Under the pieces are notes generated by a model. It saw only the letters and a program-made list of their open reading frames with translations. It had not been told where the DNA came from and did not search any database. Positions 1 through 8,362 of a DNA stretch of 64,000 nucleotides are shown piece after piece; position 1 is the stretch's first letter, and every line of letters begins with the position of its first letter. The stretch covers positions 49,778-113,777 of the forward strand of contig JAIELX010000012.1 of the NCBI GenBank assembly GCA_019752635.1. The letters run 5' to 3'. This stretch comes from Candidatus Obscuribacterales bacterium (GTDB taxonomy: Bacteria > Cyanobacteriota > Vampirovibrionia > Obscuribacterales > Obscuribacteraceae). The position numbers were made by a program, and so were the translations under genes.

Positions 1-87
1 CAACCTCCAGCAGAGGAGATTCGAAGATTTAACACGGAAGAAGGCGATGGGATATTGAAGCCACCGTCACAGGGTCGGTTGGTATAG
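1..87 (+). CDS. C-terminal end of a truncated upstream gene
   Basis: Frame 1 is open from the first base to a TAG at 85-87 and would give 28 residues, rich in Glu, Pro and Arg, ending in QGRLV. The next gene starts 33 bases further on in the same direction, so this is probably the tail of a gene whose body lies outside the window. There is too little sequence to suggest a function, and an open stretch this short could also be chance. Confidence 0.35.
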   Translation, partial: QPPAEEIRRFNTEEGDGILKPPSQGRLV

Positions 88-120
88 CTGGCAATGCGAC
101 TGCACAAAGAGAGAGTATAA

Positions 121-852
121 ATGAGCGAGAAGAGAACAATACTTAAGGTCAATACTGAAAAAGATGAAGTGGCCGAAGCTGCGCGTAATTTGATGGAACA
201 GGTGGGTAATACTTCCGAGGAAGCCCGGAAGAGAAAGGAAACACCACGATCGCAAGCAGAAGCGCCTTCAACAGCGGCGACAGCATCGCCGATTACTGAA
301 GACGTCAGGCTCAAATTCTTACACGAAGCCAGTCGTAGCCTGCAAGGTCGATTCTCCATAGTAGATACCTCCGACAATGGATTTCTGGGCCAACACGAAC
401 TCAACACAGCTTTTCACTCAAATATCAGCATTGGTGCCATGCTGAATCACTATCCGCTCATTACTTCATTGCATGCGGACGGCTTCCATGCCCACAATCG
501 CCACTGGATTAGCAATGATCACCTCGGTATCAGCGACCGTGACCTTCGGGCCTTGCAAGACATAACAAGCAGCAATCCGGCGGACCGCTCGCGGTTTGTG
601 TCCCAACGAGCTCTTAGCTATATCGGACCAGGCTTACTCGGCGGGGGCATGGCAGGTACTGCAGTCATGTTGTTCGCCGCCAACGGTTCTCGCTACAGGG
701 GATTGATTGGACTAGGAGTGGGAGCTGGCATCGCCGCTTTGAGCTATTTGCAAGGTCGGCAGGAAGCCGTGGATTTGTATGTCGGCACCCGTGGTAAGTT
801 AGCGAACGATACGCGCATAGATTTCTTTATAAGGCAGGGGCGCTTGCCTTGA
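121..852 (+). CDS. EF-hand-containing membrane-anchored protein, function unknown
   Basis: A 243-residue protein. Residues 1-60 are polar and charged, probably disordered or helical. A canonical-looking EF-hand loop sits at residues 82-93 (DTSDNGFLGQHE), with Asp, Ser, Asn, Gly, Leu and Glu at loop positions 1, 3, 5, 6, 8 and 12. Around residues 142-153 a second GIS-x-D-x-DL stretch may be a degenerate EF-hand. Two glycine-rich hydrophobic segments near 167-187 and 190-210 look like a membrane hairpin, followed by a polar tail. The ATG follows GAGAGAGT, a plausible ribosome site. I infer a calcium-responsive membrane protein from the EF-hand alone; I do not recognise the full-length family. 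Confidence 0.8.
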   Translation: MSEKRTILKVNTEKDEVAEAARNLMEQVGNTSEEARKRKETPRSQAEAPSTAATASPITEDVRLKFLHEASRSLQGRFSIVDTSDNGFLGQHELNTAFHSNISIGAMLNHYPLITSLHADGFHAHNRHWISNDHLGISDRDLRALQDITSSNPADRSRFVSQRALSYIGPGLLGGGMAGTAVMLFAANGSRYRGLIGLGVGAGIAALSYLQGRQEAVDLYVGTRGKLANDTRIDFFIRQGRLP

Positions 853-1326
853 ACCGTCCGTCTCTGCTAGTCGGCGAACCATTCTCGAAGGTTTCGGCGG
901 TGTGGTCAGCCAAAGCTATGTCACAGTCTACCTTGGCGCGTTGGGAAGAGGTCTCCGCAGGCAGTCGAATTGAACTTGTTTGCGCGAGTTTTCCTGAACC
1001 GGAATTCGAATTGAACATGCAATTTCGAATTCGGCTGGCAGAACAACACTCGTGTTAAAGCGGTGAAACACGAGACCAATTAGTCTGATGACAGGATCAC
1101 CAGGAGCAACACCAATGTGTTGGGCTGCGCTTGGTAACCGGGAGGGCGAGAGTCTCGGAATATCCGGTTCAATCTGAGTTTGCATGGTCCGACCTGAGGA
1201 CGTGCAATCGCGTAAATAACGGGGCACGGTAGGGGCGAAAGAGGTTTTGTCCCCAGTGCTACCGTCATGAGGTCGAACTTTGCGTTCGAGCTCCGTTATC
1301 TGCGTGCTTTTTTCGAAGTCATCGAC
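853..1326. other. Intergenic region with no secure gene
   Basis: This stretch separates the EF-hand gene from the stop of the minus-strand TerC gene. It holds two direct copies of TCGAATTGAAC (965-975 and 1006-1016, 41 bases apart). A minus-strand reading frame from an ATG at 1185 down to 928 would give 85 residues, with a weak AGG about seven bases upstream. Its composition is not absurd, but I see no domain. Plus-strand frames here lack ribosome sites. Confidence 0.4.
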
Positions 1327-2052
1327 CTACAAAGGGAGCTTGCGTTTCTTCTTGCGCGCGCTTGCTGCTAGATTCAAAATCTCTACGAAGATTGAAAATG
1401 CCATGGCAGCATAAATGTAAGCTTTACTGATGTGCTGGCCAAAGCCTTCGGCGATTAAAACCACTCCTATTAGAAGCAAGAAGCTGAGCGCTAGCATTTT
1501 TACCGTTGGGTATTTGTGGATAAAATTGCTAACTGGAGTGGCAAATATCATCATTATGAGAATGGAGACAATCACTGCCACAATCATGACCCAAATCTGA
1601 TCGACCATGCCGACGGCTGTAATGACCGAATCAAGAGAAAAAACGATATCCAAAATTGCAATTTGAACAAGCGTGCCTGCAAAAGATGAATAAGCTTTGG
1701 TCTGGAGCTCATCTTCATCATCCTCAATGCGGTTGTGTATCTCTTTTGTGGCCTTTCCCACAAGAAATACGCCGCCAAGAAGCAGTAGCAGGTCGCGGCC
1801 TGAAATTCCATGCTCTGCAATCAAGAACAATGGTTTTGTGAGGCTCATGACCCAAGCCAGCGAGCACAACAAGGCAATACGCGTAATCATTGCCAGACCA
1901 AGCCCGATGACTCTGGCTTTCTGTCGCTGGTGTTCCGGTAGACGAGAAGCCAATATCGAAATGAAGATGATGTTGTCGATACCGAGAACAATCTCCATCA
2001 CTGTAAGTGACAGAAGCGCCGCCCATGTATCGCTATTTGTTTGCCAGTCCAT
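1327..2052 (-). CDS. TerC family integral membrane protein
   Basis: A 241-residue multipass membrane protein of the TerC/YkoY/Alx type. The N-terminal motif MEIVLGIDNIIF with its membrane-embedded Asp, and the later VFSLDSVITAVGMVDQ, are signatures of the family. The charged loop around KATKEIHNRIEDDEDE separates the two halves, and the protein ends in a basic RKKKRK tail. Known members act in manganese export and metal loading of exported proteins, and some are tellurite-resistance accessories. Here it lies downstream of an exported superoxide dismutase on the same strand. That is suggestive, because family members supply Mn to exported enzymes, but a 241-base gap and a terminator lie between them. 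Confidence 0.9.
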   Translation of the reverse strand: MDWQTNSDTWAALLSLTVMEIVLGIDNIIFISILASRLPEHQRQKARVIGLGLAMITRIALLCSLAWVMSLTKPLFLIAEHGISGRDLLLLLGGVFLVGKATKEIHNRIEDDEDELQTKAYSSFAGTLVQIAILDIVFSLDSVITAVGMVDQIWVMIVAVIVSILIMMIFATPVSNFIHKYPTVKMLALSFLLLIGVVLIAEGFGQHISKAYIYAAMAFSIFVEILNLAASARKKKRKLPL

Positions 2053-2191
2053 CTTGATTCACTCCGCGAAGCAATGATTGTCTCATGGTGACAGCGACAA
2101 CACCACTACTTGTATGGTCCCCGGGGTTTCCTAAATCTTGCGGCTCGGTAGAACTCTGGCTCTGTCAGCACTCCGGGCCTTCGACTTTGCC

Positions 2192-2227
2192 AGAGAAAAC
2201 AGCCGACCCTCGATCCGGATCGGCTGT
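2192..2227 (-). terminator. Rho-independent terminator after the superoxide dismutase gene
   Basis: On the minus strand ACAGCCGA (2227-2220) pairs with TCGGCTGT (2206-2199) around a 13-base loop. TTTTCTC follows on the same strand. It lies about 65 bases past the stop of the dismutase gene, so it should separate that gene from terC. Confidence 0.6.
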
Positions 2228-2293
2228 AATAGTTTGACTTACCCGATTCGGCGCGCGAATTACTCGGTTCGCATCGCCAAATCTATTGGCTGC

Positions 2294-3076
2294 TTAAGCT
2301 TTGGCGATTGCGTCGAAGCGCTTGCCGCAAACGTCCCAATCCAGATTCTTCACGAATGCATCCAGATAGGCCGCGCGATTAATACCGTGATCTATCATGT
2401 AAGCGTGTTCGTAAACATCAAGCACTACTAGTGGTATCACGCCTGCAGGGGACCACATGTTGTGCATGTCGAGCCCGTAAGTGTGAATTCGTTGGTCGCG
2501 AGTGTTCCATCCAACAATTACCCAACCGCGCATGCACTTTCCTGATGCTTTCAGGAAATCCATGAATTTCGCTGAGCTACCAAAGTGAGCTTCGATAGCG
2601 CTCTTGAGATTGCCTTTCGGGTCTCCGCCTTCGCCGCCGAGGTTGCCGAAATAGAGTTCGTGATAGACAACACCGTTCAACGCGAATGACTGTTCAATCA
2701 GCAGTTCACGCAGCGGCGCGTATGTAGCGTTCGGTGCCGGGAGTTGCGCCGTGAGATCCGGGTTGTCGAGCAGCGCAGTGATCTCCTTGTGCTTAGTGAC
2801 ATATCCCTTGTACAGCTTCAAGTGCTGATCAATTTGGTTGGAAGAAAGCCCTTCCATCTTCTTGGTAAGAAGTCCGGAGAAATCCATCTCTTTGATTTCA
2901 CCCTTGTCCACCGCGGGCGCTCCGGCTGCCGCGGTCTTGACGTTCTGAGCCAGTGCTGCTGTCCCGGTTAACGCGCCTGCTGCCAGTGCGCCCATAACGA
3001 GTACTTCTCGGCGCGTGGTCAGGACTCCGTCGACGACTTCGTAGTTGCCAATGACTTCATTCTTTTCTCTTGTCAT
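2294..3076 (-). CDS. Tat-exported Fe/Mn-type superoxide dismutase
   Basis: A 260-residue Fe/Mn superoxide dismutase homolog preceded by a twin-arginine signal: TRREVLV at residues 21-27, then a hydrophobic Ala/Gly-rich segment ending near ALAQ at 41-44. Metal ligand candidates are His85 (in QIDQHLKLYKGYV), His139 (in VVYHELYFGNL), Asp220 and His224 (in LDVYEHAYMIDH). The mature part is slightly longer than typical cytoplasmic enzymes. The expected reaction is dismutation of superoxide to oxygen and peroxide, here in the periplasm or at the envelope. The Tat route fits a protein exported folded with its metal. Whether it prefers Fe or Mn cannot be told from sequence. The ATG follows CAAGGTGAAAAGGC, a reasonable ribosome site. 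Confidence 0.9.
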   Translation of the reverse strand: MTREKNEVIGNYEVVDGVLTTRREVLVMGALAAGALTGTAALAQNVKTAAAGAPAVDKGEIKEMDFSGLLTKKMEGLSSNQIDQHLKLYKGYVTKHKEITALLDNPDLTAQLPAPNATYAPLRELLIEQSFALNGVVYHELYFGNLGGEGGDPKGNLKSAIEAHFGSSAKFMDFLKASGKCMRGWVIVGWNTRDQRIHTYGLDMHNMWSPAGVIPLVVLDVYEHAYMIDHGINRAAYLDAFVKNLDWDVCGKRFDAIAKA

Positions 3077-3344
3077 GCCTTTTCACCTTGTCTAGCCACG
3101 GGTTTTAACTGCCACCCGAATGATTCCGGTAAGCGTACAACAGTCCTTAGCCAAAAGAATTAAAGCGCCCAATCTCAGGAATCTGATTATCGGTCGGCTA
3201 TCATTTATATGATATGTATGGTCGCGCAAATTCTCGCTCTTTAGCGATGCGACCTGAGGCGTTGTCCGCACACCTGAAGTCGAGTATTTCATGCGGCATG
3301 TTCCGTACAATCGCTCCAATTTCGTAAAATACAGGTAACTGTTT

Positions 3345-4814
3345 ATGTCGATAATCCAAACCGAAACCACCCCCTCCAAGGAAAAGAAGCTCGTGAAAAC
3401 TAGTGCAAGTTACAGTCTCACGCTTCGATTGAAGCTGGAAAACGCCTCTGGCACATTGGGCAAGGTGACTTCCCTTATCGGTGAACTGGGTGGCGACATC
3501 GGTGCAATCGACATTGTAGGTTTTGAGGGGCCGTGCACCGTCCGAGATATCACTATCAATGTGCGCGATGAGGCGCACGGAAAAAAGGTCATGGATGCGC
3601 TGAATGAACTCGATGGCATTCAGGTCCTCCATGTATCCGACCGCACATTCTTGATGCATCTGGGCGGGAAAATTCGCATGGCGAACAAAGTACCGCTGAA
3701 AACTCGTGACGATTTGTCCATGGCATACACGCCCGGAGTTGCTCGGGTCTGCATGGCGATTCATGACGAGCCGGAGAACGTCTACAAGCTGACCATCAAG
3801 CGCAATACCGTAGCCGTTGTCACTGATGGCAGCGCGGTGCTCGGGCTCGGCAACATTGGACCGGAAGCGTCGCTGCCGGTGATGGAAGGCAAAGCGATGC
3901 TCTTTAAGGAATTCGGTAAAATTGACGCGTTCCCGATCGCGCTAGCCACGCAAGATAGCGAAGAAATCATCAAAGCGGTCAAAGCCATTGCACCTGTCTT
4001 TGGTGGAATCAATCTGGAAGATATCTCGGCGCCACGGTGCTTTGAGATTGAAAGTCGATTGAAGAAAGAGCTGGACATTCCAGTTTTTCATGATGACCAG
4101 CACGGCACTGCTGTTGTGGTTCTAGCCGCAGTGATCAATGCGTTGAAGATCGTAAAGAAAGAACTGCGTGATCTGAAAATCGTTGTCACCGGCGTTGGTG
4201 CCGCAGGCGTTGCGTGTTCGAAGATACTGTTGGCGGCCGGTGCGCGCAACTTGATCGGGTTCGATCGACAGGGCGCAATCTACAAAGGCCGCGGTGAACA
4301 CATGAATTACATGAAGGAGTGGTTCGCTGAAAACACCAATCCAACAGGATTCACCGGTGGTGTCAGGGATGCTCTTGAAGGTGCTGATTTGTTCCTTGGT
4401 CTGTCGGGACCCGGCACCGTCGACGCGGCTGATCTGGCCAGAATGAATCGCGATCCCATCGTGTTTGCGATGGCTAATCCTACACCGGAAGTTATGCCGG
4501 AGGATGCGGCACCTTATGTGCGCATTATGGCGACCGGTCGGTCCGACTATCCTAATCAGATCAACAATGTGTTGTGCTTCCCCGGTATCTTCCGTGGAGC
4601 ATTGGACTGTCATGCTACCGATATCAATGAAGAAATGAAGCTCGCTGCGGCGGAGGCGATAGCGTCTGTCGTATCGCCCGCCGAGCTTTGCGAAGACTAC
4701 ATTATTCCGGGAGTATTCAATCCGAAAGTAGCTGAGGTAGTTGCTGCCGCCGTTGTCAAAGCTGCGTTCCACTCCGGAGTCGCCCGCAAGGACCGCCGCA
4801 CCGTTCTGGATTGA
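3345..4814 (+). CDS. NAD(P)-dependent malic enzyme with N-terminal ACT domain
   Basis: A 489-residue protein. Residues about 22-95 form an ACT-type regulatory domain (YSLTLRLKLENASGTLGKV opening). The remainder is a malic enzyme: the AYTPGVARVC motif carrying the catalytic Tyr, GGINLEDISAPRCFEIE and IPVFHDDQHGTA for the divalent metal, and a Rossmann motif GVGAAGVACSKI. It should oxidatively decarboxylate malate to pyruvate, linking the TCA cycle with gluconeogenesis or NADPH supply. ACT fusions are known among bacterial malic enzymes and imply amino-acid or other small-ligand control. The gene stands alone, with about 270 bases upstream. NAD versus NADP preference is unresolved. Confidence 0.93.
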   Translation: MSIIQTETTPSKEKKLVKTSASYSLTLRLKLENASGTLGKVTSLIGELGGDIGAIDIVGFEGPCTVRDITINVRDEAHGKKVMDALNELDGIQVLHVSDRTFLMHLGGKIRMANKVPLKTRDDLSMAYTPGVARVCMAIHDEPENVYKLTIKRNTVAVVTDGSAVLGLGNIGPEASLPVMEGKAMLFKEFGKIDAFPIALATQDSEEIIKAVKAIAPVFGGINLEDISAPRCFEIESRLKKELDIPVFHDDQHGTAVVVLAAVINALKIVKKELRDLKIVVTGVGAAGVACSKILLAAGARNLIGFDRQGAIYKGRGEHMNYMKEWFAENTNPTGFTGGVRDALEGADLFLGLSGPGTVDAADLARMNRDPIVFAMANPTPEVMPEDAAPYVRIMATGRSDYPNQINNVLCFPGIFRGALDCHATDINEEMKLAAAEAIASVVSPAELCEDYIIPGVFNPKVAEVVAAAVVKAAFHSGVARKDRRTVLD

Positions 4815-5096
4815 GAGTCCGCGTCGCGACTTGTTGCCGGTCTCAGCTAACGCAAGCGAGTTGACCATCAGTATGATTCTAGGCGATTGCATCGTTCAGG
4901 ATTAATGTGCCATGTTGACATGTCGCATTAAAGGCGGTACCCTGGTGTATAGAAACAGGTATCCGCAATTTCCCGGGAGCCTGGTACATCGCAGAATCCT
5001 TGATCTAACTCAAACAGCATCAGCTCGAAGATTGGGCTGCCTCGTCGTGCGAATTTTTTGCAGCGACGTTCGATTCGGGCTGTTAAAGGGGGCCCG

Positions 5097-5828
5097 TTGG
5101 ACGAATATACATTGGACGAATTGGCGGCGCAGTCCGGCTTCGACCGCCGCGTCATTCGCAGCTTTATCGAGCAGGGGCTCATGCGTGGACCTGACACACT
5201 GGGGCGCTATGCCCGATACACGCAGGCGCACTTGCTTCGGCTTCAGGCAATTAAGGAGCTGAAAGAGACCAAAGGAATGCAGCTGGCAGAAATTCGCCAG
5301 GCTCTCATGGTGATGAGCGAATCAGAATTGCGTTCGCTAACCGGCAGGCCAGCTGACGCGAGTCCCGCGCCTGCTGCTGATTCTGCTGCGGGCATGTCCG
5401 CCAAGACCGCTTTGGACTACATCCGAACCATCAATTACAAGATTGATGAGCCTGCGGTTGAGAGTCACGAGAAAGTTGATTTATCAGCGCTGTTTCAATT
5501 TCAGCTCGGTCCGTCGAACGAGTACAACGGCGAGTTGAAAAACAGTTTCTTTGATTTGCCTCATCCGCCTCAACCAAACAACCAGTCTCGAGACGAGAGC
5601 CACACCGCCGGGGCAACTCCTATAGAGCAACTTCTGCGGGAGCTGGAAAAAATTGTCGGTCCGGCGCGTATTCGCAAGCAATCCAAGAGTGAGTCATGGC
5701 ACCGCATTGCGATCACTCCGGACTTGGAATTTTCCGTGCGCGGTATTAACGATCCTGAGCAGTTGGCGCGATTGGAAAGGATTGCTGATTGCCTTCGTGA
5801 ACTTCTCATGGGTGGCGCGTCATCATGA
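5097..5828 (+). CDS. MerR-like winged-helix transcriptional regulator
   Basis: About 243 residues. The N-terminal 70 residues (YTLDELAAQSGFDRRVIRSF, then GRYARYTQAHLLRLQAIKEL) match the MerR DNA-binding fold: helix-turn-helix, wing, and the start of the dimer helix. The rest is not a known ligand domain. I chose TTG 5097 because AAAGGGGG at 5085-5092 precedes it; a TTG at 5058 has no ribosome site. Its end overlaps the next gene by ATGA, so it is translationally coupled to the VWA protein and the pair probably functions together. Upstream, CATGT-TG-ACATG (4911-4922) contains TTGACA and may be part of its promoter or operator. Confidence 0.75.
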   Translation: MDEYTLDELAAQSGFDRRVIRSFIEQGLMRGPDTLGRYARYTQAHLLRLQAIKELKETKGMQLAEIRQALMVMSESELRSLTGRPADASPAPAADSAAGMSAKTALDYIRTINYKIDEPAVESHEKVDLSALFQFQLGPSNEYNGELKNSFFDLPHPPQPNNQSRDESHTAGATPIEQLLRELEKIVGPARIRKQSKSESWHRIAITPDLEFSVRGINDPEQLARLERIADCLRELLMGGASS

Positions 5829-7135
5829 GCAAGCAGTTGGAAGTTCATGGCTCGTTCGATCGCTTGCGGATTCGCGAAAGAGGACAATCAGTTCGTTATC
5901 TCGTTGTTGATGTGATTGCGCCCGAACTGGACAATGCGAAGAGCAAACGCCCGCCATTAAATGTAGCGATGGTGATCGATGCTTCCGGCTCCATGGGCGG
6001 TCCGCCGCTGGTTACTACGAAGAAAGCCGTTGACAGCGTGTGCAAGGGGCTTAGAGATGGAGACGTTTTATCCGTTGTGTCATTTGCCGAAGACGTCAGA
6101 GTTCATGTTGATGCTGTTGAACTGAGAGGCAATCGAAGGGACGCGCTGGATGCAATCGAAGCAATTCAGTCTCGTGGGCTTACCGATTTGGCGGGCGGTT
6201 GGCTCAAAGGGGCTGAATGTGTGGCGAAGGCAATGGAGAAACGATCCAATCTCCACAATCATGTTGTTCTGCTTTCCGATGGACATGCGAACAAGGGCAT
6301 CGTTGAGCCACTAATCTTGGAGGGGCATGCCGACGAACTGCGCAAGCGCCATGTCTACACCTCGACCGTTGGTATTGGTAATGGTTATTCGAGTACACAG
6401 CTTGAGGCATTGGCTGAGTTCGGCGGCGGACGTATGCATGACGCCGAGAGCCCCGACGAAATTTTCGAGGTGGTTGTGGGCGAGCTGTCTGAACTCTCGC
6501 GCTGTGTAACCGACAACGTCGAGCTGATCCTGACATTCCCCGTCGGCTGTAAGGTCAACAATGTATCGCGATTTCCCATGGTAGTTGAGCAAAACAAAGT
6601 CCGCGTTTCACTCGGTTCGCTCGCTCCGTCGCAGAAAAAAACGACAGTTTTTCGTGTAACAGCACCATCGGGTAACATTGGCGCTCGTCTGGATTTCCAA
6701 GCCGGCGCCTCAGCTGTAGTGGCAGGCAAAGGGACTGTCACCTCAGAGGTCTCAAGCGCCGTCTTGTCCTATGCGGCTGAGCATCACAATTCTACCCAGC
6801 CGCGACTGGTTGACGTAGCGACAACTGTAGCCAGAGTCTGGCAGGCTTCTGTGGTAAGGCGCGCCGTGGAGATAAACCGCATTGGCGATTTCGCCAAGTT
6901 GCAGTCCTATCTGGATCACGAAATACTTTATCTCGCCCGCTACTGTGAAGGCCTTGCCAATGCGCGTTCCTTCCTGAACGAACTCGTCAAGCTTCGAGAC
7001 GTAGCCGATCGTGATTGGGACGAACGCTCGCGAAAGGATATTCAAATGTCAACGTATCAGTCCTTGCACGGATACAAGGACTTTCGCACCACCCAGCGCG
7101 GTCACTGGACGTCGAAGTTGCCGTCTGACGATTGA
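5825..7135 (+). CDS. von Willebrand factor A domain protein
   Basis: A 436-residue protein without signal peptide. A VWA domain spans roughly residues 40-230 with a complete MIDAS start, IDASGSMGG (Asp52, Ser54, Ser56), and a later GLTDLAGG Thr/Asp loop. The following region (about 240-310) is beta-rich, and the C-terminal 110 residues are helical. The architecture resembles cytoplasmic VWA proteins that act as metal-dependent protein-binding adaptors. It starts inside the end of the MerR-like gene (ATGA overlap), so the two products should be made together; the VWA protein may be the regulator's target or partner. Its stop is five bases from the convergent START-like gene. Confidence 0.85.
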   Translation: MSKQLEVHGSFDRLRIRERGQSVRYLVVDVIAPELDNAKSKRPPLNVAMVIDASGSMGGPPLVTTKKAVDSVCKGLRDGDVLSVVSFAEDVRVHVDAVELRGNRRDALDAIEAIQSRGLTDLAGGWLKGAECVAKAMEKRSNLHNHVVLLSDGHANKGIVEPLILEGHADELRKRHVYTSTVGIGNGYSSTQLEALAEFGGGRMHDAESPDEIFEVVVGELSELSRCVTDNVELILTFPVGCKVNNVSRFPMVVEQNKVRVSLGSLAPSQKKTTVFRVTAPSGNIGARLDFQAGASAVVAGKGTVTSEVSSAVLSYAAEHHNSTQPRLVDVATTVARVWQASVVRRAVEINRIGDFAKLQSYLDHEILYLARYCEGLANARSFLNELVKLRDVADRDWDERSRKDIQMSTYQSLHGYKDFRTTQRGHWTSKLPSDD

Positions 7136-7140
7136 CGAAG

Positions 7141-7797
7141 TTAGTTCGTGATGGCTTTGCCGGCAGTGGTGCGAGTAATCGAAGCGCTGAGATCGCGGAA
7201 GATAATCGGCATTGATTCTTTGACGGCTTTGTGAGCCATCGCCGGAGGGAAAGGGAAACCCGCATCGACGTGCTTGGCGTAAGTCACCAATGTACGTTTT
7301 CCGTCATCCATCGATTCAAGCTTCCAGTAACCTTCATTGGATTTGAATGCTCCGCTGTGACGCTTCCATTCAATAGTCCCGGACGGTTGGCTTTCAGTAA
7401 TGTGCAACACGTAGTCGACGGTGATCGGTCCGACGCCGGTTTTTGCCGTGAAACCAACAAGATTATGTTGGTCTTGTACACGCTTCGACTTCTTGAGATA
7501 GCTAAAGTGGGTCGACGCGCCATCGTAGTCGGTCAGAATCTTCCACACCTGGTCTTTGGTCGCATTCATAGCTTGCGTGCCAATGTGGAATTTTTTTCCG
7601 CCTATTTCATGCTCGGACATCGTCAGTTTGTCATAACAGACTGATGCCGAACTTGGTGCCGGACTCATAGCTAAAACTTCGGTGGGAGAGTTTCCTAGTT
7701 CTTTGGCTGAAACGTCAGTCGTGGAATAGGGCAGCGTAACAGTCGCAATTGCCAATGCGAAAAATGCTACGCGCACAGCGCCGGGGGTTCGCTGCAT
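7141..7797 (-). CDS. Exported SRPBCC/START-like lipid-binding protein
   Basis: About 218 residues from ATG 7797, which has AGAGGT just upstream; the frame stays open further upstream to 7887 without a ribosome site. The first 30 residues (VRVAFFALAIATVTLP) form a signal peptide with likely cleavage near VSAKE. The mature protein looks like a polyketide-cyclase/START (SRPBCC) fold: ATKDQVWKILTDYDGASTHF is the typical first helix-strand region, and GTIEWKRH and GYWKLESMDDGKRTLVTY give the central strands. Such folds bind lipids or other hydrophobic ligands. The export signal suggests the periplasm, and the actual ligand is unknown. Confidence 0.8.
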   Translation of the reverse strand: MQRTPGAVRVAFFALAIATVTLPYSTTDVSAKELGNSPTEVLAMSPAPSSASVCYDKLTMSEHEIGGKKFHIGTQAMNATKDQVWKILTDYDGASTHFSYLKKSKRVQDQHNLVGFTAKTGVGPITVDYVLHITESQPSGTIEWKRHSGAFKSNEGYWKLESMDDGKRTLVTYAKHVDAGFPFPPAMAHKAVKESMPIIFRDLSASITRTTAGKAITN

Positions 7798-8189
7798 AGA
7801 TACCTCTAAATGTGTGTTTGTACGAGGGAACAAAATTGGTGCGTACGGGCATCGCCTATAGAGATCTGTGACGTGGCAGCGATGCACATGTTCCCCCCGT
7901 CATGCACATTTAGGAAAACAATCACCTTATTCCGAGAATGTGGCATTTTCCTGAAATGGTGCATTAAATCGCCGACTTATTGTGTGAGGAAAACCTGATA
8001 ATTCAAGTTCTCGCACATTTGTGGACAGAGATTGGATCTTTTTACTGATATCTTTTCAACCTGCAAAACAATTTTTTGCCTCCTTGTAATCCTTCCGTCG
8101 TTTTTTTGTCCATCTGTTAGACGAAACGCTATAACTGCTTTGTAGCAGCTTGTTTGCGGGGGATTATCTCGTCTATTCCGGACAGCATA

Positions 8190-8204
8190 ACCGGACTATC
8201 CGGT
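8190..8204. promoter_or_regulatory. Inverted repeat, possible upstream operator
   Basis: ACCGGA-CTA-TCCGGT is a perfect 6-base inverted repeat with a 3-base spacer, about 70 bases upstream of the larger palindrome. TCCGGA occurs again at 8177-8182. It could be an upstream site for the TetR regulator or for another protein. Confidence 0.35.
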
Positions 8205-8272
8205 CAGTTATTTAAGGACACGAAACTTAGTGGCTGCAGGGATTGTGCGTGCTCCTATGATAAACTGATAAA

Positions 8273-8290
8273 TGACGGACGCGTCCGTCA
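8273..8290. promoter_or_regulatory. Perfect 18-bp palindrome, probable TetR operator
   Basis: TGACGGACGCGTCCGTCA is a perfect palindrome with no spacer, placed 72 bases before the TetR start and just after a possible -10 box (TATGAT, 8256-8261). Size and symmetry fit TetR-family operators of the TGAC...GTCA type. Position over the transcription start suggests autorepression of the whole efflux operon. Confidence 0.65.
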
Positions 8291-8362
8291 CTAATAGACT
8301 CCTCCCTTTCGCGAAACTTGCAGGTGCACCACATCTGGCATCACGCGCGCACTCGAGAAAAG

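Larger units (their letters stand above)
7798..8362. other. Long intergenic region upstream of the TetR-RND operon
   Basis: About 565 bases between the start of the START-like gene (minus strand) and the TetR gene (plus strand), so it should hold both divergent promoters. The part from about 7900 to 8160 is AT-rich compared with the genes. It contains two inverted-repeat operator candidates (listed separately) and a TATGAT at 8256-8261 that could be a -10 box just before the second operator. I see no convincing coding sequence. Confidence 0.5.

Noticed and set aside
7310..7644. Plus-strand frame opposite the START-like gene
   Set aside because: The minus-strand gene has a signal peptide, ribosome site and recognisable fold; the plus frame is its shadow.
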